A DNA stretch of 64,000 nucleotides. Source: Actinomadura xylanilytica (GTDB lineage Bacteria > Actinomycetota > Actinomycetes > Streptosporangiales > Streptosporangiaceae). Shown here one piece after another: positions 26,409 to 35,142 of the stretch. Positions within the stretch are counted from its first letter, which is position 1. The number at the start of each line of letters is the position of its first letter. The notes beneath the pieces are model-generated. The model was not told where the DNA came from, did not search any database, and saw nothing but the letters and a program-made list of their open reading frames with translations. The stretch is from assembly GCF_030283145.1 (NCBI RefSeq), contig NZ_JASNWE010000004.1, positions 124,001-188,000 of the forward strand. Reading direction: 5' to 3'. A program made the position numbers and the translations under genes.

Positions 26409-26506
26409 CCCGTCCGCGCACACGTGATCTTCGGGTGCGGGAGCGGGTAGGGAGGGGGGACGGGGACGCACGGACGGCGCGGCCGAGGGCCGGCAACGGG
26501 GGGGAC

Positions 26507-27349
26507 ATGACCGAGATCGATGTGGGGCGCTTCGGGATCTGGCGGCGCGACGCCGAGCTCGACGGGGAGGTGGCCCGGAAGGTCGAGGGGCTCGGCTACG
26601 GGACCGTCTGGATCGGCGGATCGCCGGACGGCGAGCTGGACATCGCCGAGCGGCTGCTGGCGGCGACGGACCACATCGTGGTCGCGACCGGCATCGTCAA
26701 CATGTGGGCGACGCCGGCCGAGCAGGTCGCGGCGTCCTACCACCGGCTGAACGACCGGCACGGCGGGCGGTTCCTGCTGGGCGTCGGGATCGGGCATCCG
26801 GAGGCGTCGCGGGAGTACCGCAGCCCCTACGGGACGATCGTCGACTACCTCGACCGGCTGGACGCCGAGGGCGTCCCGGTCAGCGGCCGGGTGCTGGCGG
26901 CGCTCGGCCCGAAGGTGCTGCGCCTGGCCGCCGGACGCGCCGCCGGCGCGCACCCGTACCTGGTCACGCCCGAGCACACCCGCCGGGCCCGCGCGGAACT
27001 CGGCGACGGGCGGCTGCTGGCCCCCGAGCAGAAGGTCGTGCTGGACGCCGATCCCGCGCGGGGGCGCGCGCTCGGCCGGTCGAGCGTCGCCGGCACCTAT
27101 CTCAAGCTGCGCAACTACACCGCCAACCTGAAGCGGCTCGGCTGGACCAGCGACGACATCGCGGACGGCGGCAGCGACGCGCTGATCGACGCGCTCGTCG
27201 CGCACGGGGGGCCGGCCACCGCCGCGGCCCGGCTGACCGAGCACCTCGACGCGGGCGCCGACCACGTCGCCGTCCAGCTCCTCACCGCGCCGGGCGAGGA
27301 CGTCCTGCCCGGGCTGCGCACGCTCGCGGAGACCCTCGGCCTTCGCTGA
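26507..27349 (+). CDS. LLM-class F420-dependent oxidoreductase
   Basis: A 280-residue luciferase-like TIM-barrel oxidoreductase. It shows FGIWRRDAELDGEVARKVE at the start, YGTVWIGGSPDGELDIAE, VATGIVNMWATPAEQVAASY, and RFLLGVGIGHPEA, in the order of F420-dependent LLM proteins (TIGR03620-like). The substrate is unknown. The ATG at 26507 follows GGGGG; the upstream frame to 26405 is unrelated. It is terminated by a GC-rich hairpin. Confidence 0.8.
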   Translation: MTEIDVGRFGIWRRDAELDGEVARKVEGLGYGTVWIGGSPDGELDIAERLLAATDHIVVATGIVNMWATPAEQVAASYHRLNDRHGGRFLLGVGIGHPEASREYRSPYGTIVDYLDRLDAEGVPVSGRVLAALGPKVLRLAAGRAAGAHPYLVTPEHTRRARAELGDGRLLAPEQKVVLDADPARGRALGRSSVAGTYLKLRNYTANLKRLGWTSDDIADGGSDALIDALVAHGGPATAAARLTEHLDAGADHVAVQLLTAPGEDVLPGLRTLAETLGLR

Positions 27350-27380
27350 CCGGAGTCCGGCTGGCCGCATCGGGCCAGCC

Positions 27381-27405
27381 GGCCCGCGCGGGCCCCGCCG
27401 GGGCC
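27381..27405. terminator. GC-rich hairpin downstream of the LLM gene
   Basis: GGCCCGCGCGGGCC (27381-27394) is a perfect palindrome overlapping GGCCCC-GCC-GGGGCC (27391-27405). These alternative hairpins lie 30-55 bases after the stop codon. The rest of 27350-27548 holds the promoter of the next gene, and an A/T-rich patch near 27450 could be part of it. Confidence 0.5.
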
Positions 27406-27548
27406 GGAACCTGCGCCGATCCGTCCGGCCGGACGGTTTCTGCTGAATCATTTTCATATTTAGGCCCGGTCAAGACCGGGCGTCATCCTTCCCCCGGTCC
27501 CGTGGTGCTCGTGATACTGCCGTGCGGCCACCACGCGGGAGGAGAGCC

Positions 27549-28844
27549 ATGGGCATCGAGGAACTGACGCGGCGCGGGTTTCTGGCGGGCACGGCGGGCG
27601 CGGCGATCATCGCGGCGGGCGGCCCGGCGGCCGGGGCCGCCGCCACCCGGACGGCACCGGCGGCGGAGCTTCCCGAACCGGACGAGTCGGGCATCGACCA
27701 CATCGTCGTGGTGATGATGGAGAACCGGTCGTTCGACCACTACCTCGGCTGGCTGCCCGGCGCCGACGGCAGGCAGGAGGGGCTGGCGTTCACCGACGCG
27801 CAGGGCGTGGAGCACGCCACCCACCACCTGACCGTCCCGCACGGGTGCGGGTTCCGCGACCCCGACCACTCCTACGCGGGCGGACGGGTCGAGTACAACG
27901 ACGGCAAGTGCGACGGCTGGCTGCGCGCCGGGGACAACGACGTGTTCTCCATCGGCTACTTCACGGGCGCCGACCTGGGCTTCCACGGGCGCGCGGCGCG
28001 GGACTGGACGGTCTGCGACCGCTACTTCCCCGCCGTCATGTCCTCGACCTTCCCCAACCGGATCTTCCAGCACGCCGGGCAGACCGACCGCGTCTCCAAC
28101 ACGTTCGCGATCTCGGAGATCCCCACCATCTGGGACCGGCTGAAGGAGGCGGAGGTCCCGGCCCGGTACTACTTCAGCGACGTGCCGTTCACCGCGCTGT
28201 GGGGGCTGCGGCACGTCGACGTCAGCCGGACCATCCGGGACTTCTACAAGGACGCCGCGCGGGGCGACCTGCCCGCGGTGAGCTTCGTCGAGCCGGGGTT
28301 TCTGGGCGAGAAGTTCCCCGGCCTGTCGGAGGACGAGCATCCGCTGGCCGACATCCGGTTCGGCCAGGCGTTCCTGAACCGGGTGTACAGCGCGGTCGTG
28401 AGCTCGCCCGCCTGGGCCCGCACCCTGCTGGTGATCAACTACGACGAGTGGGGCGGGTTCTTCGACCACGTCCCGCCGCCGACCGGGCCCGACCCGCGCC
28501 CCGACCTCGGCACCGGCCTGCGCGGCTTCCGGGTGCCGTGCCTGCTGATCTCGCCCCGGGCGCGGCGCGGCGCCGTCGCGCACGAGGTGTACGACCACAC
28601 CTCGGTGCTCAAGGCGATCGAGTGGCGGTGGGAGCTCGAGCCGCTGACCGTCCGGGACGCGGCGGCGCGCAACCTCGCCGAGGCACTGGACTTCGAGAGC
28701 GAGCCCGACCTGACCGCGCCCCGCTACTCCGTCCCGCGGCCGAGCACGGGCGGCTGCACCGAGACCGCGCACAGCCACGCCGGCGACGACTGGGCCGAGC
28801 TCCACGCCTATGCCCAGAAGCACGACTTCGCCGACCGCCACTGA
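27549..28844 (+). CDS. Tat-exported phosphoesterase (phospholipase C/acid phosphatase family)
   Basis: A 431-residue exported enzyme. The Tat signal LTRRGFLAGTAGAAIIAAG is followed by DHIVVVMMENRSFDHYLGW, the N-terminal metal motif of the alkaline-phosphatase-like phosphoesterase family that includes bacterial phospholipase C and AcpA. Further marks are SSTFPNRIFQHAGQ, LLVINYDEWGGFFDHVPPP and VYDHTSVLKAIEWRW. It probably hydrolyses phosphodiesters or phosphomonoesters outside the membrane, and the choice cannot be made from sequence. The start follows GGAGAG. Its stop abuts the stop of the convergent antiporter gene. Confidence 0.85.
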   Translation: MGIEELTRRGFLAGTAGAAIIAAGGPAAGAAATRTAPAAELPEPDESGIDHIVVVMMENRSFDHYLGWLPGADGRQEGLAFTDAQGVEHATHHLTVPHGCGFRDPDHSYAGGRVEYNDGKCDGWLRAGDNDVFSIGYFTGADLGFHGRAARDWTVCDRYFPAVMSSTFPNRIFQHAGQTDRVSNTFAISEIPTIWDRLKEAEVPARYYFSDVPFTALWGLRHVDVSRTIRDFYKDAARGDLPAVSFVEPGFLGEKFPGLSEDEHPLADIRFGQAFLNRVYSAVVSSPAWARTLLVINYDEWGGFFDHVPPPTGPDPRPDLGTGLRGFRVPCLLISPRARRGAVAHEVYDHTSVLKAIEWRWELEPLTVRDAAARNLAEALDFESEPDLTAPRYSVPRPSTGGCTETAHSHAGDDWAELHAYAQKHDFADRH

Positions 28845-30170
28845 TCACCCGCCCGACCGCCCGGCCGCGCGCGCCTCCCGGCGGTCCAGCGGTTCGGGTT
28901 CGGCCCTGCTGTGGATCAGGTCCAGCAGCGGCCCGGTCATCAGGGTGGTGACCAGCGCCATGATCACCATGGCGGTGAACAGCCGGGAGTCCAGCACGCC
29001 CAGGCCGAGGCCCACGTTCAGGATGACCAGTTCGGTCAGCCCCCGGGTGTTGAGCAGGACGCCGAGGGTGAGCGAGGCGCCGGCGGTCTCCCCGGTGAGC
29101 CTGGCCATGCCCGCGCCGCCCGCGAACTTGCCCGCGCAGGCCACCGCGATCACGGCCGCCACCATCACCGCGCCCCGGCCGCCGAGCCGGCCGAAGTCCA
29201 CCGACAGCCCGGTCACGGTGAAGAACACCGGGAGCAGCAGCAGGCTGGTCTGCTCGATCCGCTCGGGGACGGCCGGCGTGTGCGCCTCGACGTGCTCGCG
29301 CGGCACGACGGCGCCGAACAGGAACGCGCCGAAGACCGCGTGCAGGCCGATCTCGTGCGTGGCCCATGCCGAGGCGAGCAGTCCGCAGCCGAGCACGGTG
29401 GCGGCGACCGGGTCGCCGCCCGCCCAGGGGCGCGCCGGGGACAGCAGCCAGGCCAGGCCGGGGCGCACCCCCCAGAGCAGGACGAGGATGAACGCGGCGC
29501 CGCCGAGCAGGGTGCGGGCCAGCGACCAGGACCCGCCCGCCGACACGATCGCGACGACCCCGGCGAGGACACACCAGGCCAGGAAGTCCTGGAACGCGGC
29601 GCTCGCCAGCGCCATCGACCCCAGCCGGTCGCGCTGCATGCCGCGCTCGGTGATGATCCGGGCCAGCACCGGGAACGCGGTGATCGACATCGCCGCGCCG
29701 AGGAACAGCGTGGGCGCCAGCAGGTCGTCGACCCGCATCTCGGACCGGTCGAACCAGGGGTTCAGGAGCACCGCCAGCCCCGCGCCCAGCGCGAACGGCA
29801 GGGCGACCGAGCTCAGCGACACCAGCATCACCCGGCCGCCCGCCCCGCTCAGATGCGAGGGGCTGAACCCGTAGCCGACGCCGAACATGAACAGGACCAG
29901 GCCCACCTGGGCCAGGACCTGGAGATAGGGACGGGCGGACGGCGGGAACAGCAGCCCGGTGAGGTCGCCCGGGAGCAGCCCGAGGACGCTCGGGCCGAGC
30001 GCGATACCCGCCACGATCTCGCCCATCACCGCCGGCTGCCGCACCCGCTTGGCGAGCGCGGCGAACACCGCCGCGGCGAGCAGGATCAGCGCCAGGTCAC
30101 CGAGGACGATCCCGGCGATACTCTCCGGACTCTGGGCCGATCCGGCGGCTAAAGCAGTCTGGATCATCAT
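28845..30170 (-). CDS. Cation:proton antiporter (CPA2/KefB-like)
   Basis: A 441-residue membrane protein with about 12-13 helices. Conserved parts of the CPA2 fold are visible: VRQPAVMGEIVAGIALGPSV, LFLGAAMSITAFPVLARI, FQDFLAWCVLAG, LHAVFGAFLFGAVVPR and LLNTRGLTELVILNVGL. It exchanges K+ or Na+ for protons. There is no RCK/TrkA regulatory domain. Related antiporters appear in several actinomycete biosynthetic clusters, but here 50 bases and a LysE gene separate it from the cluster, so membership is uncertain. Confidence 0.85.
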   Translation of the reverse strand: MMIQTALAAGSAQSPESIAGIVLGDLALILLAAAVFAALAKRVRQPAVMGEIVAGIALGPSVLGLLPGDLTGLLFPPSARPYLQVLAQVGLVLFMFGVGYGFSPSHLSGAGGRVMLVSLSSVALPFALGAGLAVLLNPWFDRSEMRVDDLLAPTLFLGAAMSITAFPVLARIITERGMQRDRLGSMALASAAFQDFLAWCVLAGVVAIVSAGGSWSLARTLLGGAAFILVLLWGVRPGLAWLLSPARPWAGGDPVAATVLGCGLLASAWATHEIGLHAVFGAFLFGAVVPREHVEAHTPAVPERIEQTSLLLLPVFFTVTGLSVDFGRLGGRGAVMVAAVIAVACAGKFAGGAGMARLTGETAGASLTLGVLLNTRGLTELVILNVGLGLGVLDSRLFTAMVIMALVTTLMTGPLLDLIHSRAEPEPLDRREARAAGRSGG

Positions 30171-30221
30171 GCGACCACCAATCTCACGGTTCTGGAAGGG
30201 GTTCGTCGGCGGCGGGCCGGT

Positions 30222-30905
30222 TCAGCCCGCTCGGAGCGCCGACCATGCGGTGTAGAGGGCGAAGGCCGCCAGGCATCCGCCCGCGAGGAGTTCCACGGCC
30301 GCGCTCGCGCGGCGCCCGGCGAGGTAGCGCCGGGCCCGGCCGGACAGGACGGCGACGAGGCCCAGGAACACGATGCCCATCGATGCCTGGATCAGGCCGA
30401 GCGAGCCCCCGACCCACAGGTCGGGCGTCCCGTGGAAGAGCCCCGGCATGATGGACAGGTAGAAGACGCCGATCTTCGGGTTGAGCAGGTTGGTCAGCAG
30501 ACCGGTGACGTAGGCGTTCCGTGGCGTGCCGCCCGGGACGGCCGCGTCCGCTTCGTTCGCTTCGTTCGGTTCGTTCGGTTCGTTCGGTTCGCCGTCGAGT
30601 GGCGGCACCGTGCCGGTCGCCGCCGCGCGGAGGCAGCCGGCCGCGAGGTACAGCAGGTACAGCGCCCCGAACAGGGCCAGCGCCCGGTAGACGGTGGCGT
30701 TGCGCGCGACGATCAGGGCCACCCCGACGCCGGAGAGCATGCCCCAGATGACGGGCCCGGTCACCACGCCGGCCGCGGTCGTCAGGCCGAGCCGGGTGCC
30801 GTGCGCCCGGCTCGTCCGGAAGACCAGGATGGTGTCGGCGCCCGGCATCAGCACGACGGTGAGGGCCAGCCCCGCGAAGACCAGGTACGGGTTCCCGCTC
30901 GACAT
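30222..30905 (-). CDS. LysE/RhtB-family exporter
   Basis: A 227-residue membrane protein of the LysE translocator family with six hydrophobic segments. The family opening LALTVVLMPGADTILVFR is clear, as is LTNLLNPKIGVFYLSIMPG. Family members export amino acids or small metabolites. The central cytoplasmic loop (about residues 103-125) is expanded by an N-E-P/A repeat encoded by a 9-bp tandem repeat. It is the last gene on this strand of the left cluster operon, 48 bases after the Cys-hydrolase gene, and may export the product or a precursor amino acid. Confidence 0.82.
   Translation of the reverse strand: MSSGNPYLVFAGLALTVVLMPGADTILVFRTSRAHGTRLGLTTAAGVVTGPVIWGMLSGVGVALIVARNATVYRALALFGALYLLYLAAGCLRAAATGTVPPLDGEPNEPNEPNEANEADAAVPGGTPRNAYVTGLLTNLLNPKIGVFYLSIMPGLFHGTPDLWVGGSLGLIQASMGIVFLGLVAVLSGRARRYLAGRRASAAVELLAGGCLAAFALYTAWSALRAG
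30552..30592. repeat. 9-bp tandem repeat inside the LysE gene
   Basis: About four copies of TTCGTTCGG (one variant) lie in frame and encode a repeated Pro-Asn-Glu loop. The unit is a multiple of three, so copy-number change would keep the reading frame. Confidence 0.8.
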
Positions 30906-30953
30906 CGTCCTCCCCCGGTGCGGGCCGCGGCGGCCGGTGCGCCGGTGCCATGG

Positions 30954-31760
30954 TCAGCGCCCGCCGCGTTCCGGCGCGACGGCCTCGCAGTACTCGCGCA
31001 CCCGGTCGCACACCCGCTGGGTGTCGGCCATCATCGCGTGGTGGCCCCCCTCGACCAGCTCGAACGAGGAGGCCGACAGCTCCGCGGCGCGCCGTGCGAT
31101 GGCGGGCGCCTGGACGGCGTCCTCGGATCCGGACAGGTACAGGCCGGTGCGCTGGGAGTCGACGAATCCCGCGAGGGTGCGCGACCGCTTCATCTCCAGG
31201 CACTGGGCGGCGTATCCGGAGATCCGCTCGGGTGTGGAGTAGGGGAATCCGAGGGCCGGGTCGCCGCCCTCGGTGGCGGCGTCCGCCGCCGAGTTCAGCA
31301 GGGCCGACACGCCTGGCAGGGCGTCCGGGCGCGCGCCGATGAGCCGGAACAGCGGCTCCACGGTGTTCTCCCAGTCGGACGACGGGCCGTCCGGGCCGAG
31401 GTTGAAGGCCCCGTTGATGCAGCAGTGCCCGACGACGCGGAACTTGCCGCTCCGCGAGAGCCGGTGCAGGATCTCGGTTCCGGAGCACCACGAGACGCCG
31501 GTGAACTCGACCACGCCGAGTCCGTGCAGGAACTCCGTCACGGCGGTGACGAGGTCCCCGGTCGCCAGGCCGACCGGACGCCCGTGCGGTTCGTCGTTCT
31601 CGGTCAGGGACGTGGACCAGGTCAGGACGGAGTGGGAATCGGCGAGGGTCGCCACCAGCCGGTCGAAGACCGTGTCGGGAACGCCCACCGTGTTGCACAC
31701 CACGACCCACGGACGGTGCTCCGGCGCCGCGACCCGCATGGTCAGGAACGCGCTATCCAA
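30954..31760 (-). CDS. Alpha/beta hydrolase with cysteine nucleophile
   Basis: A 268-residue alpha/beta hydrolase. The nucleophile elbow reads TGVSWCSGTE, so the nucleophile position is Cys92 (TGC codon) instead of Ser. The acid is probably Asp214 in GSEDAV and the base His240 or His241 in EGGHHAMM. Cysteine versions of this fold occur in dienelactone hydrolases and in some thioesterases that form strained or cyclic products. A TTG start at 31760 is favoured by GAGGAG nine bases upstream and by overlap with the GNAT stop; ATG at 31739 is the alternative. As the last biosynthetic gene of the A-PCP operon it may release or cyclise the thioester. Confidence 0.8.
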   Translation of the reverse strand: MDSAFLTMRVAAPEHRPWVVVCNTVGVPDTVFDRLVATLADSHSVLTWSTSLTENDEPHGRPVGLATGDLVTAVTEFLHGLGVVEFTGVSWCSGTEILHRLSRSGKFRVVGHCCINGAFNLGPDGPSSDWENTVEPLFRLIGARPDALPGVSALLNSAADAATEGGDPALGFPYSTPERISGYAAQCLEMKRSRTLAGFVDSQRTGLYLSGSEDAVQAPAIARRAAELSASSFELVEGGHHAMMADTQRVCDRVREYCEAVAPERGGR

Positions 31761-32298
31761 TCGTCACCGCTCCTCGTGCCGGTTCGGGCCGGCGGGCCGG
31801 CCGGCCCGGCTGGCGGAAGACGCTGGTGGTCCGGCGGCGCGAGGGCGGTTCGGTGCGGTCGGGATCGTCGTAGTCGGTCACCCGCACGTACCCGGCCGCC
31901 CTCATCATGGCCACCGAGGCGCCATTGGCCGCGTCGCAGTCGATGTAGATGTCGGGCCTGGCCCCCTCGATCTCCCTGAGCCGGGCCAGCAGCCTCCGGG
32001 ACCAGCCGCTGCGCCTCCAGTCGCCCGTCACCACGACCTCCTCCACGTACAGCCCGGCGAGGCGGAGGAAGGACCCGGGGACCGGGTGGACGGGTCCGAA
32101 GCGCGAGTAGAGCAGGGCGGCGCCCAGCGTGCCCCCGTCCACCGCCGCGAGGCACTCCACCTCGCCGTGCGCGAGGCGGGAGAGGTAGCCCGCGACCCGT
32201 TCCTCGGGCAGGTAGTCGTGCTCGGCGCGCCCGGCCTCGCGCAGGAGCCGGGCCAGCCGGCCCGCGTCCGGGCCGGGGCCGTGAACGATGGCGGCCAC
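31753..32298 (-). CDS. GNAT-family N-acetyltransferase
   Basis: A 181-residue protein. It has GTLGAALLYSRFGP, then LRLAGLYVEEVVVTGDWRRS and GWSRRLLARLREIEG (acetyl-CoA binding segment, motif A-like), followed by IYIDCDAANGASVAMMRAAG and YVRVTDYD, the typical end of the GNAT fold. It would acylate an amine or another small nucleophile. The GTG start at 32298 lies 5 bases after the NRPS stop, and its own stop overlaps the next gene, so it is part of the operon. Acceptor unknown. About 25 disordered residues follow the fold. Confidence 0.78.
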   Translation of the reverse strand: MAAIVHGPGPDAGRLARLLREAGRAEHDYLPEERVAGYLSRLAHGEVECLAAVDGGTLGAALLYSRFGPVHPVPGSFLRLAGLYVEEVVVTGDWRRSGWSRRLLARLREIEGARPDIYIDCDAANGASVAMMRAAGYVRVTDYDDPDRTEPPSRRRTTSVFRQPGRPARRPEPARGAVTIG

Positions 32299-32303
32299 GG
32301 CGG

Positions 32304-34103
32304 CTAGTCGGCGGCCGGCCGGATCCTGCCGGCCAGGTCCCGGACGGTCGACAGCCTGGTGACGCCGAGGCCGAACACGTCCGGGTAGAGGGACTCCGAG
32401 ATCTTCACCAGGACGTCGATCATCTTCAGCGAGTCCCCGCCGACGAGCGCGAACTCGTCCAGCGCCCCGATCGGCGCCACCCCGAGGACGGCCTCCCAGA
32501 TCCCGGCGAGCTCCTGCTCGTCCGGGCCCGCCGGGGGTTCGAAGTCCGCGGCGGTGACCGTCGGCAGGCCGCGCGGGTAGACGAGCGCGGAGGTGTCCTT
32601 CTTGCCGCTCGGCAGCTTCTTGAACTCGGTCAGGAACACGTACGCGGGCGGCACCATGACGGGCGGCAGCAGCCCGCGCAGGTAGTTGATGTACTCGCTC
32701 TCGGGCGCCGCGTCGCCGTCGGCCTGGATGAAGGCGACCAGGACCGGGACCTCGCCGGAGCGGGTCACCTGCACCGTGCAGTCGGCGACGGTGCGGTGCC
32801 GCGAGAGGCACGCCTCGATCTCCGCGGTCTCCACCCGGACACCGTTGATCTTGACTTGAGCGTCCACTCTTCCTCCGATGTAGAAGTTCTCGTCCGGACC
32901 CAGGTAGGCGAGGTCGCCGGTGGCGTAGGAGCGCTCGCCGCCGGTGCCGGTGCCGAACCGGGCCGCCGTCGCCGCCGTGTCCCCCGCGTACCCGAGGCCG
33001 ACGTGGACTCCGGTGACGACGAGCTCGCCCGTGCCGCCGGTGCGGGTGATGTCGCGGCCCGCCGCGTCCCGCACCGTCAGCCGGTTGCCCGGGATCGGGC
33101 GGCCGATCGGCAGCGGATCGGCGACCCGCGGGCCCTCGACGGGGTGGTAGGCCACGTCGATCGCGGCCTCGGCCGGGCCGTAGAGGTTGAACAGCCGCGC
33201 GCCGGTCGCCGTCAGGACCTCGGCGGCCAGATCGGCCTTTAGCGCCTCGCCCGCGGAGATCACGGTGTGCAGCTCCGTCCCGGCCCCGGTGCGCCGGAGC
33301 ATCGCGAGCACCCGGCGCAGCAGGGACGGCACGCAGACGAACCCGTGGATCGACCGGCCGGCCAGCTCGGCGGCCAGGTACCGGGCGTCGGTGGCGCGCT
33401 CCTCGTCGGCCAGGACCAGCGTGTGCCCCTGGGTGAAGGCCCAGAAGAACTCCAGGATCCAGGCGTCGAAGGAGCGCGCCGACTTCAGCAGGACGCGGCT
33501 CCCGTCCGGCAGCGGGCAGACGTCCCGTATGAACAGCATGTGGTTGAGCAGGCCCGCGTGGGTGTTGAGGGTCGCCTTGGGGGTGCCGGTGGTTCCCGAG
33601 GTGAAGATGACGTACGCGGGCGCGCCGGGGTCCGCCGGGCCCCGCGCCAGGTCCCCGTGCGCGGGGTCCCCGTGCGTGGGGTCCTCGCGCGCGGGGTCTT
33701 CGCGCGCGGGTGAGAGGTCCACGATCGCGGGGGAGCCGGGCGCCGCGGCCACGGCGGGTCCGCCCGGACGGTCGGTGATCACGACCTCGGGCGCGGCGGC
33801 CCCCAGCATCGCGGCGGCGCGCGGCGGCGGCTGCGTCCTGTCGACGGCGACCACGACGGCCCCGCTGCCGAGGACCGCGAGGACGGCGGCGCAGAAGTCC
33901 AGGCCGTTCGGGAGGTCGACGGCGACCCGGGCGCCCGGCGCGGACAGCCGCGGCCGGACCGCCGAGGCGATCCGGGCGACCCGGCGGCGCAGGTCGGCGT
34001 ACGTCCTGGTGCCGCCGCCGGGCAGCTCGACCGCGACGGCCTCCGGGCGGTCCTCGCACTGGCGCTCCACCAGTGCCAGGACCGTGCCGGGCTCACGCCC
34101 CAT
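32304..34103 (-). CDS. NRPS adenylation-PCP didomain
   Basis: A 599-residue loading-type protein: an A domain (about 1-510) and a carrier domain (about 525-595). Core motifs are complete: FTSGTTGTPKA (A3), SFDAWILEFF (A4), NLYGPAEAA (A5), YATGDLAYLG (A7), GRVDAQVKINGVRVE (A8), and KKLPSGKKDTS with the A10 lysine. The carrier has LVGGDSLKMI with the phosphopantetheine serine. The pocket begins D-A-L; I cannot assign the substrate. It overlaps the TauD-like gene by 11 bases, so the tethered aminoacyl group is a candidate substrate for that enzyme. A repeat inserts REDP/HGDP units near residue 132. Confidence 0.9.
   Translation of the reverse strand: MGREPGTVLALVERQCEDRPEAVAVELPGGGTRTYADLRRRVARIASAVRPRLSAPGARVAVDLPNGLDFCAAVLAVLGSGAVVVAVDRTQPPPRAAAMLGAAAPEVVITDRPGGPAVAAAPGSPAIVDLSPAREDPAREDPTHGDPAHGDLARGPADPGAPAYVIFTSGTTGTPKATLNTHAGLLNHMLFIRDVCPLPDGSRVLLKSARSFDAWILEFFWAFTQGHTLVLADEERATDARYLAAELAGRSIHGFVCVPSLLRRVLAMLRRTGAGTELHTVISAGEALKADLAAEVLTATGARLFNLYGPAEAAIDVAYHPVEGPRVADPLPIGRPIPGNRLTVRDAAGRDITRTGGTGELVVTGVHVGLGYAGDTAATAARFGTGTGGERSYATGDLAYLGPDENFYIGGRVDAQVKINGVRVETAEIEACLSRHRTVADCTVQVTRSGEVPVLVAFIQADGDAAPESEYINYLRGLLPPVMVPPAYVFLTEFKKLPSGKKDTSALVYPRGLPTVTAADFEPPAGPDEQELAGIWEAVLGVAPIGALDEFALVGGDSLKMIDVLVKISESLYPDVFGLGVTRLSTVRDLAGRIRPAAD
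33651..33710. repeat. Four 15-bp tandem repeats inside the A-PCP gene
   Basis: Four imperfect copies of GTCCCCGTGCGCGGG in frame encode an acidic REDPA/HGDPA linker before the A3 motif of the adenylation domain. They are length-neutral for the frame. Confidence 0.8.
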
Positions 34104-35142
34104 CGGCCGGTTCCATCGGGTCGAGGGAGGCGTCGCCGTACTTGGCGAACTGCGGCGCGTAGTCGGTGTGCAGCTCGGCGAACGCGACCGAGATGAGGCG
34201 CTGGGTGCCCTCGAAGGTCTTCCGGGCGTGGGAGGTGAGGAGGTTGTCGAGCATCAGGTAGTCGCCGGCCTCCCAGTCGAAGCTGAGCTCGGCCTCCTCG
34301 TAGGCCGCGAAGATCTCGTGCACGGTCTCGTCCGGGATCGGGGTCCCGTCGCCGAAGAAGGCGTTGCGCGGGAGCCGCCAGTCGTCGAACTGGCGCAGCA
34401 GCGGCTTGAGACGCTCGTCCAGGGACGCCTTGTGGAACAGGTGGGCCTGGTTGAACCAGACCTTGTCGCCGGTCTTGGGGTGGTCGAGGATCGCGTGCCT
34501 GACCTGCCGGGTCTCCAGGATGCGGGACCCGCCGGTGTGCCAGCGGAAGGCGATGTGGCCGTCCCGCATGAACTGCTCGGCCTCCTCCCGCGACTCGGTG
34601 GCGAACGTCTCCTCCCAGGGGACGCCCATCCCGTCGTAGTAGTTGCGGACGTACAGGATGCCCTTGTCCTCGAACTTCGAGCGGGTCTCGTCGCTCAGGT
34701 TCGCCAGCACCCGGCGGGTGTCGCAGACCGGCGTCCGGCCGCCCTTGGTGGCGGTCCTGATGCACGCGAACCAGATGTTGAGCGGGAACTCGTGCCCGAA
34801 GGAGTTCGCGTTGTGGAACGGGATGACCTGGTCCGCCGGATAGGTGGTGGAGGAGTAGACCTTGTCGCCCAGCTTGTCCCGCGGGGACGACTGCTCGGTG
34901 TAGTCCAGCAGCGGGTCGGGGAAGCTGGCGCAGTACTTCTGGAAGACCTCGACGTCCGCGGTCCCCGGGAAGCCGCGGAACAGGATCCCGCCCGTCTCCA
35001 GCGCGAGTTCCCGCACCGCCACGGCGTGCTCTCCCACCCAGGACAGCAGGTCGGCGCCCGGATCCTTCGGGCTGATGACGACGGGCAGACGCGACTCTTC
35101 GAAGAACTGTGCGACATTAACGCCTGGCAGCTCGGCCTTCAT
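34093..35142 (-). CDS. TauD/SyrP-like Fe(II)/2-oxoglutarate enzyme with HxA iron site (possible halogenase)
   Basis: A 349-residue TauD/TfdA-family protein resembling the SyrP-like hydroxylases that act on carrier-bound amino acids. The first metal motif reads IPFHNANSF: His110 is present but the carboxylate position is Ala112 (GCG codon). The distal His305 is in NLLTSHARKTFEG, and Arg315 in GTQRLISVAF would hold 2-oxoglutarate. Loss of the Asp/Glu ligand to Ala or Gly is the hallmark of non-haem iron halogenases (SyrB2, CytC3), where halide takes the free site. Family hydroxylases normally have HxE or HxD. It overlaps the A-PCP gene, so a tethered amino acid is a likely substrate. The alternative is an inactive or non-halogenating variant. 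Confidence 0.8.
   Translation of the reverse strand: MKAELPGVNVAQFFEESRLPVVISPKDPGADLLSWVGEHAVAVRELALETGGILFRGFPGTADVEVFQKYCASFPDPLLDYTEQSSPRDKLGDKVYSSTTYPADQVIPFHNANSFGHEFPLNIWFACIRTATKGGRTPVCDTRRVLANLSDETRSKFEDKGILYVRNYYDGMGVPWEETFATESREEAEQFMRDGHIAFRWHTGGSRILETRQVRHAILDHPKTGDKVWFNQAHLFHKASLDERLKPLLRQFDDWRLPRNAFFGDGTPIPDETVHEIFAAYEEAELSFDWEAGDYLMLDNLLTSHARKTFEGTQRLISVAFAELHTDYAPQFAKYGDASLDPMEPADGA

Noticed and set aside
33651..33710. Possible CRISPR-like repeat array
   Set aside because: The repeats are direct 15-bp units without spacers and lie in frame inside an adenylation domain gene. No CRISPR array or cas gene is seen anywhere in the window.
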